From Ceraceosorus guamensis (taxonomy: Eukaryota; Basidiomycota; Exobasidiomycetes; Ceraceosorales; Ceraceosoraceae): a stretch of DNA of 51,047 nt. The stretch covers positions 1-51,047 of the forward strand of contig NW_020290098.1 in assembly GCF_003144195.1 (NCBI RefSeq). Reading direction: 5' to 3'. The notes under the pieces were generated by a model that was not told the DNA's origin, searched no databases, and was given only the letters and a program-made list of their open reading frames with translations. The position numbers were made by a program, and so were the translations under genes. This document shows, piece after piece, positions 23,474 through 33,593 of the stretch (the first letter of the stretch is position 1; every line of letters begins with the position of its first letter).

Positions 23474-23921
23474 TCAGAACTTGCCCGCTGGCGGTCTGAC
23501 CAGTGGAAATACGGTCGGCGCAGAGTAGCTCTTTGTGTACCGAGAAGACGTTTTCTTGGTCCCTGGCGCCGGTCTCCAGAAGGAGGGATATTGCGACACT
23601 TGATCCATCCTCTGCGATTTGTTCAGCGCGTCGAAATCGCCCCTCGTCCGCTTTGTGGACGAGTATTGTGGTATGGTGGATTTGAAAGGAGTCCTCGGCT
23701 TAAAGTAGTCGACGAGCTGGGCGGGGGAGGGGGGTCATAAAGAGGGTTCAGTTGCACGCCGTGGTCTAGCAAGATGTAGCCAACAAACGCACCTTGCTAA
23801 AGACACTTCGAGCGACCAGCGCCGAGTCTCTTGGTGGCGAATTAGAGTCCTGCCTTGGCAGTGGATGTGCGCAGGCGAGGCCTAGCAAGAAGATGAGCAA
23901 TGCGGCAGCGAGGCGCGTCAT
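23474..23921 (-). CDS. small secreted protein A of a divergent pair
   Basis: Two exons (23921-23793, 23716-23474), joined in phase 0 by a GTGCGT donor and a CCCGCCCAG acceptor, give 123 residues. Exon 1 holds the signal peptide MTRLAAALLIFLLGLACAHP and ends ARSVFSK at the splice. Exon 2 continues LVDYFKPRTPF and finishes PPAGKF. The mature part is basic and Ser/Thr/Tyr/Pro-rich with no cysteine, and has an aromatic patch (QYPSFWRPAPG). No domain is recognised. The neighbouring gene on the other strand has the same plan (signal peptide, then xxVFxK at a phase-0 intron), which suggests an ancient divergent duplication. A slightly later acceptor (TTTAAG) would remove six residues without changing frame. 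Confidence 0.72.
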
Positions 23922-24729
23922 TGCTGGGAAAATGCAGGGGAATGGCACGGCTAAAGAGAGCGAGGCCGGGTGGTGAGGATGGCTTTTTGTTCCGAGGGAG
24001 GAGAGACAAGCAGCGGACCGATGCGCAATAGAATTTAAGTGTTTCTCTGAGATGCTTGTGCGCCAGGCTGACGACGTCGAACAAAGTCGAACAACGCTTC
24101 GCAGCAGCATCAAAGCTCGAGCGACAAAAAGCAGCAGTACCAAAGCTCTCCCGAGGCAGCACTAGAGGAAAGACTCGGGAGTCTGCGGCCGACACCGTAC
24201 GTCCCACGTTGAGAGGCTATGCGGTCGGAAGTGGGTCCTTCGAGGGAGGAGCCACCGCAACGCGATTGCCTCTTTTCACCACGCCTGCGGCGGCGTCGGC
24301 GCGCGGCAGCGGGACGGCCCGCGTGGCGCCGCTTTGCGCCACCTTTCTGCTTGTGCATCCATCTACCGGGTGCCGGTATGTTGACAGCACGGTCAAAGGC
24401 GCCGACTTTCCCGCGACCGGCAAGGCGCAATCGCGAAGCACACCACCTTTGCGCAAACCTTCAGGCTGGAGGCGCGTACTTGAGATCAGGTCTCAGCAGA
24501 TGGTGGTTGGCCTGCCAGCGACGGTCGGGTCGAGGTAGAGTGTCGTGCTGGGTCAGAGGAGCGCGGTCCACGCCTCTACACTTCCACATTGCCCATCGAT
24601 CGATCCTTACACCAGCGCCCTCGGAAGCTTCGACGAATCCTTCATGTCTTTTCACACCCACACACACCATCTGACGTTCCAGCTGGTCTGGACAGTCCCC
24701 TCGTCGCCTCTACACGCAGACGTTCAGCT
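23922..24729. promoter_or_regulatory. shared divergent promoter region of the secreted-protein pair
   Basis: An 808-bp interval between two head-to-head secreted-protein genes. It is GC-rich in the centre (about 24240-24440, with runs such as GGCGGCGTCGGCGCGC). AAAGCTC words are directly repeated near 24113 and 24150. No good TATA box was found for either gene. Open frames here on both strands appear to be GC-driven chance frames. Confidence 0.45.
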
Positions 24730-25504
24730 ATGCGCAGCCTGTTTCTCATCTCGGCTCTTCTCTTGATATCATGCGCATGCTCGCAGGTTTGGGCCCGAAC
24801 AGCCCTCTTGCCTCACCGCAGCCACGCTAACAATGCTACGATCCAACGTCGAGGCGTCTTCGAAAAGGTGCGCCCTCACGCTGTTGCCCCGTGTTGGCGC
24901 TACATGACGAAGTACACCAGACAGAAATTGTTGACGCCCCCCGCTCTGATCGTTTTCAGATTGTAAGCAGACTGCGGCCAATCTTGTCGGGTCGCACCAG
25001 CAAGGCGAACCCGACGCAAATGGCACGCACAAGTCAACTTGCAGTCTCGCAGGTCGCAGAGGTTCGTTGTTGCGAGAATGTGAAAGCCGAACAGCATGAC
25101 CGCTCATCCTCCGACGCTGTACTTTGATCCAGGCCGCATTCCCTAGTCCTCGCATACAACATGCTTTGCACGATGCAGCGCGACTCGAACGCAACACTGT
25201 GCCCATGACGACACAGCCATACCGAGTCGTGGGAGAGGACGGCAAGCCAATGCTGCGTCTGGGCCGTGTGAGTATACGTGGACATGGCTTCTCATGAGCG
25301 CAATCACCCAACGTTGTCTGATCATCCTTACAGGAGATCTGGGGAGTGCGACGAGTGCAGCTAGGCCCCAACACACGCATCCCCTACGTATCACATCCTC
25401 AGTACCAGGAGGTGCTCGACAAGATCCAGTCAGAAACCAAACAATTGTTGAGAGAGAGCGATCGTCTGGCCTACAAGGGTCCGCAACCGAGAGCCCGTGC
25501 ATAA
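24730..25504 (+). CDS. small secreted protein B of a divergent pair
   Basis: Four exons (24730-24867, 24960-25061, 25133-25267, 25334-25504), every intron in phase 0, give 181 residues. Exon 1 encodes the signal peptide MRSLFLISALLLISCACSQVWA and ends QRRGVFEK at the splice. Exon 2 begins IVSRLRPIL. The dibasic RR before GVFEK could be a Kex2-type processing site. The mature protein is hydrophilic and basic. Its C-terminal half is predicted helical (EVLDKIQSETKQLLRESDRL), preceded by RVVGEDGKPMLRLGR. No known domain is recognised. The second donor is ambiguous: GAG before GTTCGT (used here) or CAG before GTCGCA nine bases earlier, both in frame. It resembles the minus-strand neighbour in exon-1 length, the VFxK motif and intron phase. 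Confidence 0.7.
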
Positions 25505-27428
25505 GAGATGGCCAGCATCTCGGCCAAGGGGCGACAGCTGAATGGCCTGATTGCCGACAAGGAACAGGTTTGCTCGTACGCGTAGCTTTATCGAGGTAGT
25601 CTGTGTTGTTGATCACGTTTGGCGCGCGCGGAGCGCACAATATCATCGCAGATGTACTTGGCTTTAGCCTACGCCTAAACATCACCATCGTGAATGATAT
25701 CTGTCAGTCTGCACGCTATCAAATTGCCACTTTGCGTGCTTCTAGTGTTTCATTCGAACGCTCTTCTCATGTCCCAGCGCAAAGTTGACATCGACAACAC
25801 TCATCTCGACGGCCGCAGCAAAGACGTTACACAAAAAGGGATCTCAATTTTCGTGTGCATGGGTTGGGAGCTCTCAAGCGCTGAGGGCAGCTGGGGGTCT
25901 CAGGGAGGTGAATGTTGTCTCCGGGACCATATTCAGTGCTGAAGCTCATGCAGGAAGCCGCTTGCTTGCGGCTCTGCAGCACTCTTCCTACGCTCAAAGA
26001 AGGTATTAGCCCAATAGCTTGTGATCCGTCATTGGCTGATGGATATGCATCCATCAGCGCTTAAACCCCTTGCTGCCGGGGAGGGGATCTTTGGTATCGA
26101 GCATTTGCACAAGCTCCTCAAAGTGCGAAGCAAGTGGGGGGAACTCCTTCTTGAGAGGAGGAGACCTCAGCTTTTGGGGTCCCCTGCTTTGGCACAAGGC
26201 ACTTGAGGCATTTGTGCTCACATGAGCCTCCTTCCTCCGCTTTGGATTGGCCCCCTTTGCTGCCTGCCTGCGCTGTTCTCCGTACGCATGAAGACTAAAT
26301 CCAGCCTTTTGCTGATTGACAGCACAAGGACTAGTGCCTCCAGCGCTCTGCGCAACCTTGGCACCTTGCTGCAAGTCCAGGAACCAGGCCTTTGCTTTCT
26401 CATTGTTGTATCCCTTGGGCCTAGGAAGACAATCATGATCATCTGCCCACTGCTTCTTGCGCTTCTTGCTCTGAGGCAACCCAATGACAGTGCAGAATGC
26501 ACTTTAAAGGGCTGCTCTTGGCGTCTTTTGCCATAGCATGAAAGGCTTGCAGATGCCCCAGACTGTTGAATCAAGACCAGATTCCTTGGCCCACCTGAAT
26601 GGTCCGACTTCTGAATCGTCTCAATTCTGTCGCTGAAGGCCGAGACTACAGTGCAAACCTCCGTAGCTTGAATGTGCAGTCCTTGGGAGCCGCACGGTAA
26701 AGACTGGGTGGATAGTGGTCTGGATGACAACCGCCTCTTTCCTTTGTACAAGCGCAGAGAGTTCAAGAAGCCAACACTGCCTGCGTCCACTCAACACCCA
26801 GTTGTTCGCCAGGCTTGTGCGAAGCTCAGAAAAAGAAAACAATCGGGACAGGTTGGAAATCTCGTCGAGCACCTTGCGGTCAATTACAGCCTCAAGCCCT
26901 GGCCGTTTGCTGTCCGGCAAGGGACCTTTTAACAGTGATGCCGATGCGGGAACGGGCCTTCGAGCCTGTCATCGAGACTCGCTCAGTTCCATCATGCGCA
27001 AAAGGCAAAGCATCGACACTCTGCTCAGCAAGGACATAAGCTTGGTTCATGGTCGGCGGCATCTTTGAGTGCCTTCATGCTCGTGCCCACCGCACCATGC
27101 TTAGCAAGCACCTCTTCAATAGGACATATGAAAAACCTGCGACCACGGCACGACTCTCTGCGCGAATGAAAGCTGGTTCGCTCCGCGAGGTGGCTGTGAA
27201 ATCGAAGTAAGAGGCGCGGCAAGTGCTGCAGCGAACCCCCGCGTTGGGTCTGGGCAGCAGCTCGCGATCACAGACCCTTTTGCTTGTACATGCCGCCCCT
27301 ACCCACAGATCGGAGCCTAATTTGGCTCACCAGCGCCGCGCCGCGCCTCGCCTCAAACAAGCTCGAGCATCCTCTTACTCTGCATCCAACATTCAACATT
27401 GCGCGCTTCCCGGGGACCAAGGTGGGCG
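25505..27428. other. 1.9-kb region without intact gene, unlike its surroundings
   Basis: Less GC-rich and less CpG-rich than the flanks, particularly from about 25900 to 27060, with few of the GCGCGC or GTGAG words seen elsewhere in the window. Open frames occur on both strands, but none begins, ends and splices convincingly. From 27200 on the composition returns to normal and the stretch reaches the 3' end of the SKI2 gene (-). No terminal inverted repeats or target-site duplications could be picked out by eye. Confidence 0.5.
26054..26920 (-). other. unidentified protein-coding remnant(s)
   Basis: Minus-strand frames here read like real but unfamiliar protein. One part is helical, with FSFSELRTSLANNWVL and ELSALVQRKE near 26730-26850. 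Another is very basic (PQSKKRKKQWADDHDCLPRP near 26420-26479) and is followed by a Lys/Arg/Gln-rich tail. No single intact gene model spans them, and I recognise no family. It may be the remains of a host gene or of a mobile element. The local drop in GC supports a separate origin. Confidence 0.25.
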
Positions 27429-30400
27429 CTAGAAATACAAGCTTCCAGCAAAGATGACGTCTCTGCGAATCAAGTTTTGCGCTTCCTCCATCTTTGCAAA
27501 CAAGTCGAAATCTCCAATGACGCGCGCCGCGTCCCTGACCTCTCTGCACGTCTCGTCCAGTCGCGTGATGCAACGCACAATGGTGCCCTCTGCTACGTCT
27601 GTCAAGTCGGTGATTTGGGAAAAAGGCTGGCCAGGAAAAAGTCAAGCGTGGGGATTAGCGCGAGCGCTCGCGAGCGCGATGGGCTCAAGCGCTCCACTCA
27701 CCATGCCCTTTGCCCACTCGTAGACGACCTCGACGAGCCCGAGCTTGAGATCAGTCTCGTAGTCGATGTTGTTCAGTTGATGCTGCGTCTGCACCGCGCT
27801 GACCCGTTCCGAGATGCGAAGAATGTTTGCAAAAGCCTGGATCAAGCCGAGGAGACGGAGAGGCTACCCGCTCAGCGAACGAAGTTCGGGTGCGATGCTG
27901 TAGCGTGACGCAGCAGTTTTTTTGCCCTTTCACTCCAACTCACCTCTGCAAGCGCCTCTGGCAGCTCGGTTGCCACGTCGGTCTTTTCTTGAAAGACGAA
28001 GACAGACAGTAGAGCTACGCATTCTTCGGGCTTGAGCAGGGTAAAGAAGCCATCGAGGATGAGTTCCGTGAGGAGCAGTTCGTCTGCACTGTTGATTTCG
28101 CACGCCACGCGACCTTTGAGCAGCACAGCTTCGCTGACGGGATCGACGAAGCGCAGAGCTTTGAGCACACCTATGCGAGCTTCGTAGTCAGGCAGCAGGT
28201 CGAGGTTCTGATCAGAGATGGAATGCTGAAGCTTGGCGATGCGCGCCATCAGCGTCTTGCGCGTGTGCATCGTGGCATACTGGGGGCAAAAGAGATCGTC
28301 AGTTTCTCCGCGTGAGCGCTGCGCGAGCGAATGATTCGTCGCCACGCACCTCGGATGCGAAGTGCTCCTCCTCCACCACAGCACGATGCTGAGACAGTCT
28401 CGCTGCATAGCCGTCGCGCGATCGAAGCGCTTCCTGGAATTCCAATCTGCGGATGCGAGACCAGTCCACTTCCGGCGCGCTTTCTTCCCTGCTCATTTCG
28501 GCAGCAAGCGGCGCGATCATGTCGACAGTGCGCTGCATGGCAGAGATCCTATGTGCGAGGATCATGCTTCCTTCGATCTGCAAAAGTGCGCCAATGTCAG
28601 CGAAAGCGAGGGCAGGAGGCGTCGCGAAAGCGATCGGGTTCGCTTGCGCTGGCGCACCTTGAGAGCATGCGGCGTGACCAGCGCAATGGAGCCCAGCGAC
28701 ACCTCGCGCAAATCGTAGACGACGTTTTCCGATGGGACTGCGCAGCGAGGGGGCCAGCGTGGTGGTGGTCCATGCTCGCCTGGCGCGTCTGCAGCGAGCA
28801 GAAGTGTTGGCAATGCATCAGCGTGCGCGCGCGCGCGCGCGTGCTTGCGTGCTTGCTTGCTTGCTTGCGGGCCCGCGTCGGCACTCACCAAAGTCGCCAT
28901 TCTTGCGAGCCGGCGCGACTGCAGCGAGCACCAAGAATAATGCCGGACCGAGAGTCTTGACGAGGACAGCAGCGTCCCAGTCAAAATGCACGTCGCGGAG
29001 CAATATGACCCTACCAGGAGCCAGCATCTTGTTGCCCTGTTGGTGAGCCAGGGCAACCTCCAGCATGGCCTCGTTCGAAGACACGCTGTTCTGACAGAGG
29101 TCGTAAAATGTGCTCAGAACATCGTGCCTCTCGGGGGCGACGGACGGTATGCGCGCGAGTTGCCTCTCGACCTGCAAGTCGGTGCGTGCTGGGTCAGCAG
29201 CGTGACGCGTAGTTGCGCCCGCCATCTCTTTCCCTCTTCTCCAGGCGCCCACTCACCGCCTTGACTTTTTTCTGTTGATCCGGCAACAGTCGCTGGCTAG
29301 CGTTCTCGGAAAATGACCGCTTGATCATCTCTTCCACTTTGAGCGCCTCGACGCGCAAAAGATTCAAGATCATATTGTACGTCAGTCTGAATTGGCTTGT
29401 CAGTTTCGTCGGCTGACCCAGCAGCATCTTGTTGAGGATTCCAGTCTGTCGAGAAGGAGGAGAGCGTGGCAGCGTGAGGCGCTCTTTCCATGCATCTCGA
29501 TCGTCGTGCCACGCGCAGCTCACCTCTGGGATATCGTCAGCGGCATTGATGATCACCACACCCGTAGCGTCTAGACCACGTCGACCAGCACGACCGGACA
29601 TTTGCGTATACTCTCCCGCCAACAATTCTCGAAATTCGTGCCCATCGTGTTTGCGAATGCCGGAAAAGACGACGCATCGAGCGGGCATGTTGACGCCCTG
29701 GGCGTGGGCGTGGGCGTAGGTGAGCGAGCAAGCATCGAGAGGGTGCATCGCACGCGCGACCCACCATGGCAAAGGTTTCTGTAGCGAACAACACCTTGAC
29801 CAGTCCGCGTTGAAATAGCAGCTCGACGACCTGCGAGAGTGGGAGAGAGCGGTACGATACGATGAGCGCACGTGATCGGCATGTTGCGCGCCGTCGCTGT
29901 GGCCGCCGCCGTCGCCGTCGCCGTCACCGTCACCATCGCCGTAGCCGCCGCCGCCGCCTCTGCAGCTGCTGCTCACCTCCTTGACGATGGGCAGCAGACC
30001 TCCGTGGTGCACACCGACACCTCTGCTCAGCAGGTCTCGCATGCGCGCAATCTGCGGTAGCTGCTTGTCCGTACCTGGCGCGCGGAGGGCGGAGGGCAGA
30101 GCGTGTGAGGGCGGAAGGGTCGCGCGCGCGATCGAGGCCCAATCCTTTGAGCACTTTTTCGCGCCGCTGGCAACTCGACTCACCCTTCAATCTGGTCAAG
30201 CTCTTCTCGATGAGCACATGCACTTCGCTCTTTTCCTTTGCATTGCACAGATCCGTATTCGGCAAGCTGCTAGCATACTCTTCGCAGCGCCGCTTCGAAA
30301 AGACGAAAGCGACGACGGGAAGCAGATCCTTCTTCTTGAGCATGCCGATGAGGTGCACCCACAAATTCTTGTCTCCTGCACCGTGAGACTTGTTGGAGCC

Positions 30401-32753
30401 CGCGCCTGCGCCCGCTCCACCTCGACCCCTCATGACTGGCGCTCCAGATGCGCGACCACGCTGCGGAGCTCCTCTGCCTCGCGTTGGCGCGCCACCACCA
30501 CCACCACCGCCGCCGCCGCCACCGCCACGACCGCGCGACACGGGTGGCAGACCAGCAGCTTCCCTCTCCTTGTCTTGCCGCCTGCGTATCGCTTCCGACG
30601 CTTCCTTGATGCCGCTGCCCAAGAATTGTCCGCGCGCATCCACAATCTTGTGCAGCTCTCTGCCCGCGTACAAGAAGTGCTCCAACGGTACGGGCCTCTT
30701 TGGAGTGCTGATGACGTAAATGTCCTTCTTTTTCGTTCGACCTACCCAATCGGCGAATTCTGTTTTGAAGCGCGCGCGCGCGCAAACCCACGTTCAGCCT
30801 GACGCTCCCATCTCATCTCGCGCCGCCGCCGCACGCGTGTGCGCGCGCGCACGCAGACTCACCTTTGGTGTTGGGGACGGTGGCGGAGAGGAGGATGAGG
30901 TTGATGTGTTGAGGACAGAGAATGATGACCTCCTCCCACACCACGCCTCGCTCCTGATCATTGACGTAGTGCACCTCATCAAAGACGACGAACTCGACGT
31001 CTCGAATCAGATCAGCGCCCCTGTACAGCATGCTCCTGAGGATTTCCGTCGTCATGATGAGGCAAGGAGCTTCTGGATTGATCTGCACATCGCCAGTCAG
31101 GATGCCGACATTTTGAGATCCAAACGTCTGCTTGAAATCGCGATACTTTTGATTGGACAGGGCCTTGATGGGTGAAGTGTAGATGCAGCTGTGTGCGCGG
31201 GTGTGTGTGTAAGCGCGTGCGAGTAAAGAGTCTGCCGTCTGCGTCTGCAAAGATTGCACCATCACCACCACGAAAAGGCGCGCGCAACCTACCGGGTCAT
31301 GTGCTTCATGGCCAGAGCCACGGCGTACTCTGCCACTACCGTCTTGCCTGCGCTTGTGTGAGCAGCGACAAAGACGCTATCGCGCTGCTCGAGGTGGTAC
31401 ACGGCTTCCTTTTGGAACGCGTCCAGCTCGAACGGATACTATCAGACACAGAGAGAGAGAGGAATGGTGAGGCACGTGATCAGCGTGTGTGCGCGCTGAT
31501 TGTCAAGCAACCCTTGCCTCGCCTCGCCTCGCCTCGCCGTCCCTGGCTTCACCTTTTGAGCCATGTCTGGCACGAGCTTGTGAAAGTCTGGCATGCCCTT
31601 GGACGGATCCACGACGTGCGCCCAATCTCGTTTGATGTCCATGCCTGCTCGTCCATGGGCTCTGCTTGCGATGCCGATGCCGGTGGTGGGGGGTGCGGCA
31701 GGCAGCAAATCGTCGAGAATGAGTTGCTGTTCCGCATGCTTTGTTGTCTGCGAGGGCATAGAGTCGGATGGGATCGATGCTGCGGGTGCGGGTGCGGCGA
31801 CTCGATAGTAGGGCGTGTAAGGCTGCACGTTGCTGGTAAGGATTTGCAGGTGCTGCTGCTGTTGCTGCTGCTGTAGAGGCACATCGATGCGGGAAGCGTG
31901 CACAGACTGCTGCGCTGCTGCTAAAAGCTCTGCTCTCTCTTGGGCTGCTTCCTGGGAGAAGCGAGCGCGCTGATCTGCTGTCATGAAGCCCCTCTGAAAG
32001 CCTGGTGGGATGGTGCGAAGCGCTGGCGAGGGTGAGGCGAGGTAAGGCGACGCAGAAGAGTGAATGTGAATGTTACGAACGCTGTGCGAGGCCTTGCACT
32101 CCATCCGAGCGCGACTTCGATTGCGACTCACCATTGCCCGTCTCAGCCTCCGTATCCGCACCCGCACCCGCACCCGCACCCGCACCCGCACCCGCACCCG
32201 CACCCGCACCGCCGCGCCCACCTGCCTGCTCATCATCGATGACCTCATCCAATCCTCCCGGTCTGAACATCGAGCTGCCCACCTTGCCCCTCACAAACGC
32301 GTTCTGACTTTGACGCTCCTTTGCATCTCTTGCCATCAGCGCTACCTTGACCTCTTGCGTGCCCACGATCCGTCCATCCAATCCGGCTCGCACGAACCTC
32401 AAGGTGGTGCGCGATGAGGATGAGGAGGATGGTTGGTGTTGCAACAGACTGACGAGATTGGGTGGGCGATCCCAATGAAGTGAAGCAGGGGAGGATGATG
32501 GTGAAGATGATGATGAAGAAGAGGAAGCGAGGGAAGATCGGATGCTCAATTGAGGATCCAAGAAGCGTTGGTGAAGGATGTGGCGGATGTGTTGGGCGGT
32601 GTAGATGGGATCACCAGGCAGCGGAAGGTCCAAAGAAGGATATGCAGCCTCCTTGCACGTTCCACCATGACTGGCTCGACGAAGCAGCGCTGGAGAAGCG
32701 TCGCTGAGGAGCGCATCGCTGCTGCTGCTTGTGAAGGTGTGCGAGGATGCCAT
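27429..32753 (-). CDS. SKI2: Ski complex DExH RNA helicase SKI2
   Basis: Fifteen exons, 5' to 3': 32753-32132, 32001-31553, 31438-31293, 31188-30863, 30759-30184, 30074-29977, 29830-29765, 29697-29524, 29445-29257, 29171-28889, 28788-28658, 28577-28350, 28279-27944, 27836-27702, 27626-27429. All phases agree, giving about 1,318 residues (budding yeast Ski2 is 1,287). Landmarks are [36 protein letters not shown], Walker [10 protein letters not shown] (~residue 382), FDEVH (motif II, ~475), LSATVPN (motif III), [15 protein letters not shown] and [12 protein letters not shown] (motif VI, ~793). The C-terminal helical domain ends VIFAGSLYF. With Ski3 and Ski8 it unwinds mRNA into the cytoplasmic exosome for 3'-5' decay. 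A Gly/Arg run in exon 5 (~residues 530-570) sits just after the helicase core segment [16 protein letters not shown], in the region preceding the second RecA domain. Several introns carry alternating GC tracts. Confidence 0.96.
28823..28870 (+). repeat. alternating GC tract plus GCTTGC repeats in a SKI2 intron
   Basis: A (GC)n tract of about 14 bases followed by GTGCTTGC/TTGC repeats, inside the intron between SKI2 exons 10 and 11. Similar (GC)n tracts occur in the SKI2 introns near 30772 and 30841. Confidence 0.75.
32155..32213 (+). repeat. CGCACC hexamer array in SKI2 exon 1
   Basis: A CCCGCA/CGCACC hexanucleotide array on the plus strand, read on the minus strand as alternating Gly-Ala codons near the end of SKI2 exon 1. 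It lies in the poorly conserved N-terminal extension, where such slippage is tolerated. Confidence 0.8.
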
Positions 32754-32811
32754 CTTGATTGGCTCGTGATTGATTGGTGGCACCTTTCACCTTCACGTTC
32801 GAGCTTGCGTT

Positions 32812-32812
32812 G

Positions 32813-32859
<47 letters not shown>

Positions 32860-32860
32860 T
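32812..32860 (+). repeat. (GCGT)n microsatellite
   Basis: About twelve GCGT/TGCG tetramers in a row, 60-110 bases upstream of the SKI2 start codon on its promoter side. Confidence 0.9.
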
Positions 32861-33328
32861 CTATACGTCTGCGCCGTCAGCAAGCGGTGATGTGCCTCGG
32901 GATGCGTTTGACGTGACGAGGGCACCTTCGACGCCGAATCGTGAGCCGTGGTGTGAGGATCATGATGGCCATCGCGAGTCGCGAGTGGAGAGGTAAAGCT
33001 TTCTGTTCGCATTCGCAGCGGTGCGGTGCGTGCGTCGATGGATGGATGGATGGCCTTGCACATGCGTAAAGAAGATGCATGTGCAGATGCCCGCGTGACT
33101 CGTGATCATCCACCATCCACCATTCACATTCACGATTTGGCTTGCCTTGCTTGCATGCATGCGCTCATCACGCGTGCAGGCGCGCAGGCATGCGTTACCG
33201 GTACACACAGCAGCAGCAGCTATGCAGGCCGGGGTCCTGATCTGATGCGCCCGAGTCGTCCCAACACGTGATGTCATTCATGATACCGGCGCGGAGGTGC
33301 ATGAATTTGATGTTTGGATCCCGCGCAC

Positions 33329-33369
33329 GGTGCGGTGCGGTGCGGTGCGGTGCGGTGCGGTGCGGTGCG
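33329..33369 (+). repeat. (GGTGC)n microsatellite
   Basis: Eight copies of a five-base GGTGC unit upstream of the APP1-like gene. A five-base period would break a reading frame, consistent with this being non-coding. Confidence 0.9.
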
Positions 33370-33593
33370 AAAGTCATTCATTCCCTCTCCTCACGCGCTC
33401 ATCCATACTCGCGCTCACCATCGCAAGCGCACGTTATCGAAATCTATCCGCTCATACACAAGCTCCAAAGGCAAGAAGGGGAGGGGGAAAAGAGATGAAC
33501 AAGCTTCGCGCACCCTCGCACTCGCACTGCTCAAGACACGCGATAACAGCATCCTTTGGCCAGCAGCAGCAGCACACGAATCGTCAGAGCACC

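Larger units (their letters stand above)
32754..33593. promoter_or_regulatory. divergent promoter region SKI2 / APP1-like, with microsatellites
   Basis: An 840-bp head-to-head interval. It holds a (GCGT)n array at about 32812-32860 and a (GGTGC)n array at about 33329-33369. ATTCAC/TTCACG words occur near 33119-33136. An in-frame upstream ATG at 33495 could lengthen the APP1-like protein by 33 residues. No other gene was seen. Confidence 0.55.

Noticed and set aside
32812-32860. Regular short repeats considered as a CRISPR-like array
   Set aside because: A four-base unit with no spacers in a eukaryotic genome; it is an ordinary microsatellite.
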